Below, one piece after another: positions 1 to 7,974 of a stretch of DNA of 39,893 bases. Origin of the DNA: an uncultured Fretibacterium sp. (lineage in GTDB: Bacteria > Synergistota > Synergistia > Synergistales > Aminobacteriaceae). The position numbers and the translations under genes are program-made. The DNA is taken from NCBI GenBank assembly GCA_947168585.1, contig CAMVMK010000016.1, forward strand, positions 1 to 39,893. The letters are read 5' to 3'. The stretch's first letter is position 1. Each line of letters starts with the position of its first letter. Below the pieces are notes generated by a model. That model was given only the letters and a program-made list of their open reading frames with translations. It did no database searches and was not told the DNA's origin.

Positions 1-59
1 TGTTAATTATTCAGTGTTTTTACTATATACATTTTTTAAGTTTTTTAGCTATAATTATT

Positions 60-359
60 AACGTTTTGAACATAGGCATAATTGACAACTATCTGACAGG
101 AAAATTAATCCGAAATATTATGCTGTCTTTCGCTGAATTTGAACGAGATATGATTATCCAGAGAATGCAAGAGGGAAAAACCGTTGCTAAATAAAACTCC
201 GGCTATCATGAAGACTGTCCCCTAAAATTCAAACGTGAACAAATAAATCATGCCTTAGAATTACTGCAAAATCATTCTTACAGACAAGTAGCCGTTATGA
301 CAAGAATTAGTCGTGCTACTCTCGAAAGAGCTAAGGCAGTTCAAAAACTCATGGAATAA
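60..359 (+). pseudogene. Serine recombinase (resolvase/invertase family) C-terminal remnant
   Basis: The reading frame beginning near base 60 gives NVLNIGIIDNYLTGKLIRNI, then LSFAEFERDMI and QRMQEGK. These are typical of the end of the catalytic domain and the long E helix of small serine recombinases. A TAA at 192-194 interrupts it, and the same frame then continues to a second TAA at 357-359 with a helix-turn-helix-like DNA-binding tail (HSYRQVAVMTRISRATLERA). The N-terminal catalytic part with the active serine is absent; bases 1-55 show no convincing continuation. A single CAA-to-TAA change would explain the internal stop, because family members usually have Gln there. It is therefore a truncated and nonsense-mutated relic of a mobile element. 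The family call is confident; inactivity is inferred from the missing half and the stop. Confidence 0.82.
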
Positions 360-367
360 TAAAATTT

Positions 368-536
368 TATAGTAAAAGAACTTAAAAAATATAACCCCCT
401 CGCCAGCAAGCTGGCCACTCTCCCCCTTATCAGGGGGCGTAATATTTTTCTTGAACTTGCCGCCCCTAAATTAGGGGAGGTGGCTCACGAAGTGAGTCGG
501 AGGGGTCTTTTACAAGACGTAAGTTCTTTAACTATA
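368..536. mobile_element. MITE-like element with 17-bp terminal inverted repeats and nested hairpins
   Basis: The ends at 368-384 and 520-536 are inverted repeats matching at 16 of 17 positions (TATAGTAAAAGAACTTA against TATAGTTAAAGAACTTA). Inside them lie two related GC-rich arms (about 394-436 and 468-509) in opposite orientation. Each holds smaller palindromes: GCCAGCAAGCTGGC, CCCCCTTATCAGGGGG, CCCCTAAATTAGGGG and CTCACGAAGTGAG. No protein is encoded. This is the structure expected of a non-autonomous mobile or REP/BIME-type element, and it lies beside a recombinase relic. Together with flanking sequence it fills the gene-free stretch between the relic and rnfC. Its hairpins might also act as a transcription barrier upstream of the rnf operon; that is inference. 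Confidence 0.65.
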
Positions 537-570
537 TTTCAGAATTTAGCTGAAAAGTAAATGCTGTTAT

Positions 571-600
571 CTGAATCCTAATCCCTAACCTCTAATTTTT
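571..600. repeat. Dispersed CCTAA-rich short repeat, copy 1
   Basis: A tract reading AATCCTAATCCCTAACCTCT followed by a T run. It resembles tracts at 9057-9109, 10167-10186, 11916-11949 and 12561-12583. It lies just upstream of the predicted rnf promoter. Confidence 0.4.
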
Positions 601-606
601 TTAGGG

Positions 607-612
607 TATAAT
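607..612 (+). promoter_or_regulatory. Candidate -10 box for the rnf operon
   Basis: A perfect TATAAT lies 57 bases upstream of the rnfC start, downstream of the inverted-repeat element. No good -35 hexamer stands at the usual distance, so this is only a candidate. Confidence 0.3.
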
Positions 613-668
613 TATGAAAATTCAATAAAAAATTTTTTTCAAAATTTGAGGGGAGTGTTTATATCACG

Positions 669-2033
669 ATGAACTTGCCGACGTTTTTAGGCGGTGTGCA
701 TCCGCCCGAAGGCAAAGCTCTTACGGAAAATAAGGCCATAGAAAAATTAATGCCCGAAAACCCCGGAGAGTTGTTTGTTTATCCATTGTCCCAACATATA
801 GGCGCGCCGTGTGCTCCAATAGTCAAGAAAGGCGACACTGTAAAAGTAGGACAGAAAATTGCTGACACTGAAGCATTCGTTTCAGCACCGATTTATTCAG
901 GAGTTTCAGGAACTGTCAAAGAAATCGCTCCGAAAATGACACTTGCAGGCAGTATCGAAAACTGTATCGTCATTGAAAGCGACGGAAAATATGAAAAGGC
1001 TCCGTCTCTGCTCGAAGAGTTAGGACACAAGCCCAAAGTTTCAGAGTACGTGAAATTAATCCGCAATGCCGGTATAGTCGGTATGGGCGGTGCCTGCTTC
1101 CCTACTCACGTAAAACTTTCTCCGCCTAAAGATAAAGTCATTAATTGGGTCATCGTCAACGCCGCTGAGTGCGAGCCTTTTTTAAGCTGCGATAACCGTT
1201 TAATGATTGAAAGCCCCGATGAAATTATCAGAGGTCTTCAATATGTTCTTGAGATTTTCCCGAATGCTCAAGGAGTTATAGCTATCGAGAACAACAAGCC
1301 CGAAGCTATAAAAACTATGACGGAACACAACAAAAATCCCAAGATTAAAATCATGCCTCACAAAGTCAAATATCCTCAAGGCGCGGAAAAAATGTTAATA
1401 AAAACCGTAACAGGTCAGGAAGTTCCTTTAGTCCCTGCCCTGCCTGCTGATGTCGGCTGTATAGTCTTGAATACACGTACAACTTGGCAGATCTGCAAAA
1501 CTATCGAAGAAGGCTTGCCCGTTGTTGAAAGAGTTGTTTCTGTAACCGGCGACGCTGTCGTTGAACCTAAAAATTTACAAGTTCCTCTTGGAATTTCAGT
1601 AAGAAAATTAATTGACGCTTGCGGAGATTTTAAGGAAGAACCTTTGAAAGTTATAGGCGGCGGCCCTATGATGGGTCTTGCTATGCGTTCAATAGATGTT
1701 CCTGTAGTTAAAGGTACGAGCGGAATTTTAGCTTTGACTTCAAAACTTGCTTATATTGCAGAAGAAAGCGCGTGCCTGCGCTGCGGAAAATGTCTCGAAG
1801 CCTGCCCTATGCACTTAGAGCCGACTTTACTTGACCACGCTGTAAGAAGACGCGATTACGAAACTTTTGAAGCTCACGGCGGTATGAACTGTATCGAGTG
1901 CGGGTCTTGCGCTTATTCATGCCCTGCTTCAAGGCATTTAGTGCAGAGTTATAAAAACGGCAAAGCTGCAGTTAATGAAGCAAGAAGAAAAGCCGCAGCA
2001 GCAGCAAAACAGAAAGCAGAGGCGAAAAAATAA
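669..2033 (+). CDS. rnfC: Rnf complex subunit C, NADH-binding iron-sulfur protein
   Basis: Peripheral subunit of the Rnf ferredoxin:NAD+ oxidoreductase. In this family it carries the NAD(H)/FMN site and two [4Fe-4S] clusters. The N-terminus has the family's GGVHPPEGK motif, and a Gly-rich nucleotide/FMN-binding region follows (GMGGACFPTHVKL, then NAAECEPFLSCD). Near the C-terminus are two ferredoxin-type Cys motifs, CLRCGKCLEACP and CIECGSCAYSCP. At 454 residues the length is normal; the Ala/Lys-rich tail is short. A GAGGGGAG ribosome binding site lies 13 bases upstream of the ATG, which is long but recurs in this window. It is the first gene of rnfCDGEAB, with 2 bases to rnfD. Confidence 0.96.
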   Translation: MNLPTFLGGVHPPEGKALTENKAIEKLMPENPGELFVYPLSQHIGAPCAPIVKKGDTVKVGQKIADTEAFVSAPIYSGVSGTVKEIAPKMTLAGSIENCIVIESDGKYEKAPSLLEELGHKPKVSEYVKLIRNAGIVGMGGACFPTHVKLSPPKDKVINWVIVNAAECEPFLSCDNRLMIESPDEIIRGLQYVLEIFPNAQGVIAIENNKPEAIKTMTEHNKNPKIKIMPHKVKYPQGAEKMLIKTVTGQEVPLVPALPADVGCIVLNTRTTWQICKTIEEGLPVVERVVSVTGDAVVEPKNLQVPLGISVRKLIDACGDFKEEPLKVIGGGPMMGLAMRSIDVPVVKGTSGILALTSKLAYIAEESACLRCGKCLEACPMHLEPTLLDHAVRRRDYETFEAHGGMNCIECGSCAYSCPASRHLVQSYKNGKAAVNEARRKAAAAAKQKAEAKK

Positions 2034-2035
2034 TT

Positions 2036-2983
2036 ATGTCAACACAACTCACAGTTTCAACTTCACCGCACGTTCATTCAGAATTTACAACGCGCGGTAT
2101 TATGGGCATGGTAATTCTTGCTTTACTTCCTGCCGGAGTAGTCGGGACTTATTTTCTCGGCCTCCGTTCGCTTGCTGTAATAGCCGCGTGCGTAATTGCA
2201 TGTGTTTTAAGCGAACTTTTCTGGCAGAAATGCGTAATGAAAACTAAAACAACTATCGGCGATTTATCAGCAGTTGTAACAGGTTTACTGCTTGCTTACA
2301 ATCTGCCGCCTACTATGCCTTTATGGATGTCAATTTGCGGTTCTATTTTCGCTATTATAGTTGTAAAAGGCTTTTACGGCGGCTTAGGCTGTAATATCGT
2401 AAACCCTGCTTTAGCAGCAAGAGCTATGATGTTAATTTCGTGGCCTACTGCTATGACTACATGGACAGTTCAGGGAATTAGCGGTGCAACTCCTTTAGCA
2501 GCAATGAAAGCCGGAACTGAAATAAATATTTCATGCTGGGATATGCTCGTAGGCAACATGGGCGGCTGTATCGGCGAAACTTGCTCAATTTTATTAATTT
2601 TGGGCGGAATTTATTTAATTTGGGAGAACGTAATTTCGTGGCGTATTCCTGTAATTTATATCGCAACGACTGCAATTTTAGCCTGTCTTTTTGGTCATGG
2701 AAGTTTCTTAACTGAAATTTTCACCGGCGGTTTATTAATCGGCGCGTTCTTCATGGCTACTGATTACACTACAAGCCCTATGAGCGCAAAAGGCCAATAT
2801 ATTTATGCGTTCGGGTGCGGTCTTTTAACAGCTTTAATCAGAACGTGGGGCGGCTATCCTGAAGGCGTTTCGTTCTCGATTTTAATCATGAATATCGCTG
2901 TGCCTTTAATTGACCAGTACACTGCTCCTAAAATTTTAGGCGCGCCCAAAAGTAATTTCTTTAAGAGGACGGGAGGCAAGTAA
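2036..2983 (+). CDS. rnfD: Rnf complex subunit D, flavin-carrying membrane protein
   Basis: Integral membrane subunit of the NqrB/RnfD family, with covalently bound FMN and about eight to ten hydrophobic segments. The covalent-flavin motif SGAT is present at about residues 148-151 (GISGATPLA). The motif NIVNPALAARA and the late ATDYTTSPMS are family hallmarks. Its 315 residues match the family. The gene starts 2 bases after rnfC and ends 2 bases before rnfG, indicating tight co-transcription. It works with RnfA, E and G in electron transfer coupled to Na+ or H+ translocation; the ion cannot be told from sequence here. Confidence 0.96.
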   Translation: MSTQLTVSTSPHVHSEFTTRGIMGMVILALLPAGVVGTYFLGLRSLAVIAACVIACVLSELFWQKCVMKTKTTIGDLSAVVTGLLLAYNLPPTMPLWMSICGSIFAIIVVKGFYGGLGCNIVNPALAARAMMLISWPTAMTTWTVQGISGATPLAAMKAGTEINISCWDMLVGNMGGCIGETCSILLILGGIYLIWENVISWRIPVIYIATTAILACLFGHGSFLTEIFTGGLLIGAFFMATDYTTSPMSAKGQYIYAFGCGLLTALIRTWGGYPEGVSFSILIMNIAVPLIDQYTAPKILGAPKSNFFKRTGGK

Positions 2984-2985
2984 TC

Positions 2986-3558
2986 ATGAATGAATACGTT
3001 AAAAAGGCTCTTCATTTAGGCGGTACATTATTTGCTGTAACGGCTGTAACAGGTTTGATTTTAGGTGTAGTTCAGCATTTCACAGCACAGGCTATAGCAA
3101 GAGTTGAACAGGAAGCCCGCAACGCCGCTTTTAGAATTGTCATGCCTGCCGGAGAAAATTTCGAGACCTTTGAACTCAAAGATAACGAATTTGTATCAGA
3201 CGTTCAAAAAGCTGTAAATAAAGACGGCACAGTAGGCTGGTGCTTGACTGTAGGCTCAAAAGGTTACGGCGGAGTTGTTAATTTTATAGTCGGAGTTACT
3301 AAAGACGGAGCTATAAAAGCTATCAACATCTTAAATCACTCGGAAACTCCGGGACTTGGCGCAAAATCAACTGAACCGGAATTTTATACCCAATTTAACG
3401 ACAAAGATAAATTGCCTTTGAAAGTCGTTAAGGGCGCGGCTTCAGGAGCTGATGAAATTTCTGCAATTTCCGGCGCAACTATAACTTCAAACGCTGTAAC
3501 AAGCGGCGTTAATGCTGCTTATGAGTATTGGAACACGAACTTGAAAGGGGCTGAATAA
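2986..3558 (+). CDS. rnfG: Rnf complex subunit G, covalent-FMN electron-transfer subunit
   Basis: Single-span membrane-anchored protein: an N-terminal hydrophobic segment (about residues 12-33) precedes an extracytoplasmic FMN-binding domain. The covalent flavin attachment motif SGATITSNAV lies near residues 161-170, and GYGGVVNFIVGV with HSETPGLGAK are typical of the domain. Its 190 residues are normal. It sits between rnfD and rnfE in the standard order with gaps of only 2-3 bases. It passes electrons between RnfD and the iron-sulfur and flavin centres of the membrane complex, as known for the family. Confidence 0.95.
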   Translation: MNEYVKKALHLGGTLFAVTAVTGLILGVVQHFTAQAIARVEQEARNAAFRIVMPAGENFETFELKDNEFVSDVQKAVNKDGTVGWCLTVGSKGYGGVVNFIVGVTKDGAIKAINILNHSETPGLGAKSTEPEFYTQFNDKDKLPLKVVKGAASGADEISAISGATITSNAVTSGVNAAYEYWNTNLKGAE

Positions 3559-3561
3559 AAA

Positions 3562-4257
3562 TTGAGCCAGAGTAAATTAAAAATAATTACAAACGGGATT
3601 TTATCTGATAATCCTACGTTTGTTCAGTGTATTGGACTTTGCCCGACTTTAGCAGTTACAACAAGTGTTGCCAACGGTTTAGGCATGGGAATAGCGGCAA
3701 CGTTTGTATTAATTGCTTCGAACATGGTAATTTCGCTTTTAAGAAAAATGGTGCCTGACGAGGTCAGAATACCGATTTTTATCGTTGTTATCGCTGGTTT
3801 CGTTACGGTCATAGAGTTTTTAATGAAAGGTTTTGCGCCTGAATTAAATAAATCGCTTGGAATTTTTATCCCATTAATAGTCGTAAACTGCATTATTCTT
3901 GCACGCGCTGAGGCTTTTGCTTCTAAGAACGGAGTTTTTGCTTCCGCTCTTGACGGTATAGGAATGGGATTAGGATTTACAATAGCATTAACATTTTTGG
4001 GTTCAATCCGTGAGATTTTAGGCGGAGGGACTTGGCTGGGAACACCTGTTGTAAGTTTTGAGCCTGCAATGTTAATAGTATTAGCGCCGGGCGGATTTAT
4101 AATTTTAGGCTGCTGCATGGGTTTATTCAGAGCTATTCAAGCACGCTCTAAAGGTCTTGGGGCTGTACCTGCTGAGGCTGCTTCAGGTTGCGGGTGCTGT
4201 GCTATGGCTAAATTCTGCCACAAAGACAAAGACGAATGTGAGGAGGCGAAAGCATAA
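3562..4257 (+). CDS. rnfE: Rnf complex subunit E, with a cysteine-rich C-terminal tail
   Basis: Polytopic NqrD/RnfE family membrane protein, 231 residues. TFVQCIGLCPTLAVTTS near the start and NCIILARAEAFA in the middle are family hallmarks; conserved cysteines in these half-helices bind an iron-sulfur cluster shared with RnfA. The start is TTG, preceded by AAAGGGG 11 bases upstream; no ATG fits. The final 28 residues are unusual: GCGCCAMAKFCHKDKDEC carries five Cys (210, 212, 213, 219, 226) and a His after the last membrane helix. This could be an extra metal or cluster site. The stop overlaps the rnfA start by one base (TAATG), suggesting translational coupling. Confidence 0.94.
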   Translation: MSQSKLKIITNGILSDNPTFVQCIGLCPTLAVTTSVANGLGMGIAATFVLIASNMVISLLRKMVPDEVRIPIFIVVIAGFVTVIEFLMKGFAPELNKSLGIFIPLIVVNCIILARAEAFASKNGVFASALDGIGMGLGFTIALTFLGSIREILGGGTWLGTPVVSFEPAMLIVLAPGGFIILGCCMGLFRAIQARSKGLGAVPAEAASGCGCCAMAKFCHKDKDECEEAKA

Positions 4258-4844
4258 TGACGTTTACTGAATTAGTACTGCTTTTTATAAGCTCGATTTT
4301 TGTACATAATATTTTGCTTTCACGCTTCTTAGGATGCTGTCCTTTCATGGGTGTAAGTTCAAAGTTAAAAACTGCTCAAGGAATGGGCGCGGCTGTAGTT
4401 TTCGTCATAGTTCTTGCTTCGTTGATGACGTGGCTGACGTATAATTATCTGCTCGTTCCTTTACATCTTGAATATTTGTACACGCTTTCATTTATTTTGG
4501 TAATTGCGGCGTTGGTACAATTTGTAGAACTTGCATTAAAGAAATTAAATCCTGTTCTTTATAAATCGCTTGGAATTTTCCTGCCTTTAATTACAACTAA
4601 CTGCGCTGTTTTAGGCGTTGCAGTTTTGAACATGAATGAAGGTTACGGGCTTGCGGCGGCATTAGTAAATGCGTTAGGCTCGTCATTAGGATTTTTGCTC
4701 GCTATTTCGCTTATGGCCGGTATTCGTGAAAGAATTGAAGATAATGAGGGTATTCCTACGGCTTTGCGCGGTCTTCCAATGGCATTAATAACAGCAGGCT
4801 TGATGTCCATTGCTTTCATGGGCTTCACAGGAATTATTAAATAA
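4257..4844 (+). CDS. rnfA: Rnf complex subunit A
   Basis: Six-helix membrane protein of the NqrE/RnfA family, homologous to RnfE but in inverted topology. It begins with the motif NILLSRFLGCCPFMGVSS and has TTNCAVLGVAVLN at mid-length, which bring the conserved Cys residues for the shared intramembrane [2Fe-2S] centre. Its 195 residues are typical. The ATG overlaps the rnfE stop, and the gene's own stop lies within the strong AAGGAGG site that serves rnfB. Confidence 0.96.
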   Translation: MTFTELVLLFISSIFVHNILLSRFLGCCPFMGVSSKLKTAQGMGAAVVFVIVLASLMTWLTYNYLLVPLHLEYLYTLSFILVIAALVQFVELALKKLNPVLYKSLGIFLPLITTNCAVLGVAVLNMNEGYGLAAALVNALGSSLGFLLAISLMAGIRERIEDNEGIPTALRGLPMALITAGLMSIAFMGFTGIIK

Positions 4845-4849
4845 GGAGG
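4843..4849 (+). promoter_or_regulatory. Ribosome binding site that fixes the rnfB start
   Basis: AAGGAGG stands one base before an in-frame TTG (4851) and seven bases before an ATG (4857). The spacing favours the ATG and shortens RnfB by two residues. Confidence 0.7.
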
Positions 4850-4856
4850 CTTGAAC

Positions 4857-5669
4857 ATGGATATAATGCACGTATTTGTAACGCCTTTAGCTTTAATGGG
4901 TATAATGGGCGGAATTTTCGGCGTTCTTCTTGCTATAGCCTCTATAGTTTTCATGGTACATCAGGACGAGAGAATAGGCTTAATCAGAGCGGCCCTGCCC
5001 GGTGCAAACTGCGGCGGGTGCGGTTATCCTGGTTGCGACGGGTATGCTTCAGGAGTTGTAAATGACGGTGCCCCCGTTAATAAATGCTCTGTCGGAGGTG
5101 CTTCAGTTGCGGCAAAAATAGCTTCAATTATGGGCGTTGACGCAGGTGAAAGCGTGCCGATGAGAGCATTCTTAAAATGCAAAGGAACTTGCGAGGCTTC
5201 TCCGCGTCAATTAAAATATGACGGTATAAAAGACTGTCGTAGTGCGGCTACTATACCCGGAGGCTCGCCAAATTCATGCCCGTTCGGCTGTATCGGTCTT
5301 GGAACTTGTATCAGCGTATGCAATTTCGGTGCTTTAAGTATGGGTGATGACGGTCTTCCTAAAGTTGATACAAATAAATGTGTCGGCTGTGGTGCCTGCG
5401 TTGCGGCATGCCCTAAGGGAATTTTCACGCTTATCCCTAAAAATGCAGATGTTGTCGTAGCCTGCAACTCTCACTGGAAAGGCCCGATGGTCAAGAGTGT
5501 ATGCTCAGCAGGCTGTATCGGCTGTACTCTCTGCACTAAACAGTGCCCAGTTCAGGCTATCGAAATGGTAAATGATTTAGCAGTTATAGACCAGTCTAAG
5601 TGTATCAAATGCGGCAAATGTGCTTCTAAATGCCCTGCAAAATGCATTAAGACCGGCGAAAAAGCTTAA
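4857..5669 (+). CDS. rnfB: Rnf complex subunit B, ferredoxin-accepting iron-sulfur protein
   Basis: Entry point for electrons from reduced ferredoxin. One N-terminal membrane anchor (about residues 7-32) is followed by the four-Cys cluster motif GANCGGCGYPGCDGYA. Further motifs are CPFGCIGLGTCISVC, then ferredoxin-type CVGCGACVAACP, CIGCTLCTKQCP and CIKCGKCASKCPAKC. This many clusters matches the long RnfB form of anaerobes. The start is placed at the ATG for its spacing from AAGGAGG; a TTG two codons earlier is possible. It is the last gene of the operon and is followed by a hairpin terminator. Confidence 0.95.
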   Translation: MDIMHVFVTPLALMGIMGGIFGVLLAIASIVFMVHQDERIGLIRAALPGANCGGCGYPGCDGYASGVVNDGAPVNKCSVGGASVAAKIASIMGVDAGESVPMRAFLKCKGTCEASPRQLKYDGIKDCRSAATIPGGSPNSCPFGCIGLGTCISVCNFGALSMGDDGLPKVDTNKCVGCGACVAACPKGIFTLIPKNADVVVACNSHWKGPMVKSVCSAGCIGCTLCTKQCPVQAIEMVNDLAVIDQSKCIKCGKCASKCPAKCIKTGEKA

Positions 5670-5684
5670 ATAATTTTTTAATTT

Positions 5685-5726
5685 AGGAGCGAGGAGTTAA
5701 ATTAATTAATTCTTCGTTCCTTTTTT
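5685..5726 (+). terminator. Intrinsic terminator of the rnf operon
   Basis: A 16-bp stem (5685-5700 with 5706-5721, including three G-U pairs) encloses a five-base loop and runs into six T (5721-5726). It begins 16 bases after the rnfB stop. Confidence 0.82.
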
Positions 5727-5769
5727 ATTCTCTTCCTTCAAAATTCAAAACTTTTTCATAACGCTGAAA

Positions 5770-5775
5770 TATAAT
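5770..5775 (+). promoter_or_regulatory. Candidate -10 box for the PHP-macA unit
   Basis: TATAAT lies 27 bases before the PHP gene start and just after the rnf terminator. TTCAAA at 5745-5750 is a weak possible -35, with 19-base spacing. Confidence 0.35.
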
Positions 5776-5801
5776 AAAAATAAAAAGGGGGTTATACTAA
5801 A

Positions 5802-6662
5802 ATGAAATCATTTCTGCTTGATTTACATATTCATACAGCGGCTTCTGACGGAACTGACAGCCCTTACGAATTATTAAATAAAATTCAAAAATCCGGAATA
5901 AAAATTTTTGCCGTTACAGACCACGATACAATTAACGGAGCTCTTGAAACACAAAAAATTTTTAATGATACTAATATAAAATTTATAAAAGGCATAGAGT
6001 TTTCTACCCGTATCGAGAAAAGCGGCGCAAAATGTCATATACTCGGCTTGAATTACAATGAAAATCACCCGGCTTTTATAAACGTTTTGAAAGCAGGGAA
6101 TAAGCTCAGACATGAAAAATTTTATAAAAGATTAGAACTTTTACACAAAAATTTTAATATAAATTTCACAGATTTAGAAATAGAAAATTTGTTGAAAATA
6201 CCAAGTGTCGGAAAGCCTCATTTAGGAAATTTAATCGTTGCTAAAGGATTTGCAGATACCCGTGCGCAGGCTATTGAAATTTTTATAGATAAATGCAGTA
6301 CCGGCAATGACAAACTTGAAGCCGATTTTGTAATAAACTCTATAAATTCTTCCGGCGGAATATCCGTCTGGGCTCATCCTTTAGGCGGCGAACGTGAAAG
6401 CGAACTTCCCGAAGATAAATTTCAAAATACCCTTAAAGACTTAATTTCTTTCGGGGTAAAAGGTCTCGAATGTTATTATTCTAAATACAATTTTCAAAAA
6501 TGTACATGGCTTGCTCTGCAGGCGGATTGTAATAATCTTTTAATTTCGGGCGGAAGCGACTATCACGGCTCTAATAAAGATATTCCGCTCGGAAAATTAA
6601 ACGCTGAAAATATGCAAATTAATCCGGAAAAAATTACTATATTAAAGGAGTTTGGATTATAA
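5802..6662 (+). CDS. PHP-domain metal-dependent phosphoesterase (TrpH/YciV-like)
   Basis: A 286-residue member of the PHP family. Metal ligands are seen in DLHIHTAASDGT (residues 7-18), AVTDHDT (about 38-44), GIEFST and AHPLGG. A late GSDYHG supplies further His/Asp. In the closest characterised relatives (YciV/RNase AM, TrpH) the enzyme hydrolyses 3',5'-nucleoside bisphosphates or trims short RNA 5' ends; which substrate applies here is inferred only. Its start has AAGGGGG upstream. The end overlaps a possible TTG start of the next gene, so it probably shares a transcript with the adaptor protein. Confidence 0.85.
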   Translation: MKSFLLDLHIHTAASDGTDSPYELLNKIQKSGIKIFAVTDHDTINGALETQKIFNDTNIKFIKGIEFSTRIEKSGAKCHILGLNYNENHPAFINVLKAGNKLRHEKFYKRLELLHKNFNINFTDLEIENLLKIPSVGKPHLGNLIVAKGFADTRAQAIEIFIDKCSTGNDKLEADFVINSINSSGGISVWAHPLGGERESELPEDKFQNTLKDLISFGVKGLECYYSKYNFQKCTWLALQADCNNLLISGGSDYHGSNKDIPLGKLNAENMQINPEKITILKEFGL

Positions 6663-6663
6663 G

Positions 6664-7929
6664 ATGATAGCAGGACTTAAAAAATTATTTTTGCTCGCTG
6701 TGCTAGCAGGGCTTAGTTACGGAGCGTATTTTTATTTCACTCATGAAGAAAAAACAGTTTACGGTCTTACAACTTCGCAAATAACTCGCGGCGAAATAGT
6801 ATCAACTGTAACTGCTACAGGAGTATTAAACGCCATAAGCGTTATAGCAGTCGGTACTCAAGTATCCGGAACTGTACAGGAAATTTATGTAGATTTTAAT
6901 TCGCAGGTTAAAGCAGGGCAGTTAATTGCACTAATTGACCCGTCAGTCTTGAAATTAACACTAAGCGAAAATGAAGCAAGCCTCGCAGTTTATCAAGCAA
7001 GCGTAAGCAGTGCGAGAGCCTCTTTAGCTGATAGTGAACGAAAATATGCGCGCAACAAAGAATTATATTCAAGAAATTTAATTGCAAAAAGCGAAGTTGA
7101 TACAAGTGAAGCCGATGTTTTAATGAAAAGAGCAACACTTTCCGAAGCTAAATCCCGTGTAGTTCAAGCTCAAGCGGCAGTAGAAAGAGCACGCACTAAT
7201 CTAAATTATACAAAAATTACTTCACCGGTCAACGGCGTTGTAATTGACAGACAGGTAGACGCAGGGCAGACAGTTGCGGCAAGCTACCAAACTCCTACGC
7301 TTTTCAAAATTGCCGAAGATTTAACCCGTATGCAAATTGAAACAAAAGTTGATGAGGCTGATATTGGTACAGTTGCAGAAGGCCAGAGCGTAACTTTTCG
7401 CGTGGACGCCTTTCCTGACGAAATTTTCAACGGTAAGGTCGTCCAAGTTAGAATAGCTCCGACTACAAGCGACAATGTTGTAACTTACACTGTAATAATT
7501 CACGTTGATAATCCGGACTTTAAGCTCAAACCAGGCATGACTGCTAACGTTTCAATCGAGACTGCGAGAGCTGAAAATGTTTTGAGGCTTCCTGTAGCCG
7601 CTTTGAGATTTACACCGCCTGAAGATTTATTGAAAACTATTTCGTTTGACCGCGAAATTTTAACGAAGAAAAAAACTTTCTCGTCCGGCACGGTATGGCC
7701 TGAACATGACGGTTTTATGATGAGGCCGGTACAGATTGAAACGGGAATTTCTGATAACAAATGGGTCGAGTTAAAGAGCGAAAAATCGGGACGTTCGCGG
7801 CCTGTTCTGCGAGAGGGAACTGAACTTGTAATTAATGCTCAAGCAGGAGTTAAAACCGGTAAAACTACAACGGGCGGATTATTCGGAGCACCGCGCGGAG
7901 TTCCAGGAGTAAGGCCGAACAGAAGATAA
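6664..7929 (+). CDS. MacA-like periplasmic adaptor (HlyD/RND membrane-fusion family)
   Basis: Adaptor subunit linking an inner-membrane exporter to an outer-membrane channel. It has an N-terminal membrane anchor (first about 20 residues) and a split lipoyl/barrel-sandwich domain (GVLNAISVIAVGTQVSGTV and later SPVNGVVIDRQVDAGQTV). Between them lies an Ala/Glu/Arg-rich helical hairpin (about residues 95-185). A beta-barrel (DEADIGTVAEGQSVTFRVDA) and a membrane-proximal domain follow. Length and layout match MacA. No MacB-type ABC permease or TolC gene is beside it, which is unusual. AAAGGAG ends 13 bases before the ATG; an in-frame TTG at 6652 would overlap the PHP gene and is less likely. Confidence 0.85.
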   Translation: MIAGLKKLFLLAVLAGLSYGAYFYFTHEEKTVYGLTTSQITRGEIVSTVTATGVLNAISVIAVGTQVSGTVQEIYVDFNSQVKAGQLIALIDPSVLKLTLSENEASLAVYQASVSSARASLADSERKYARNKELYSRNLIAKSEVDTSEADVLMKRATLSEAKSRVVQAQAAVERARTNLNYTKITSPVNGVVIDRQVDAGQTVAASYQTPTLFKIAEDLTRMQIETKVDEADIGTVAEGQSVTFRVDAFPDEIFNGKVVQVRIAPTTSDNVVTYTVIIHVDNPDFKLKPGMTANVSIETARAENVLRLPVAALRFTPPEDLLKTISFDREILTKKKTFSSGTVWPEHDGFMMRPVQIETGISDNKWVELKSEKSGRSRPVLREGTELVINAQAGVKTGKTTTGGLFGAPRGVPGVRPNRR

Positions 7930-7974
7930 TGTTGTAAAATTATACAAAATTATAAAAAAGGAGAATGAGAAATC

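Noticed and set aside
3624-4118. 164-codon open frame opposite rnfE
   Set aside because: Antisense shadow of a strongly supported gene.
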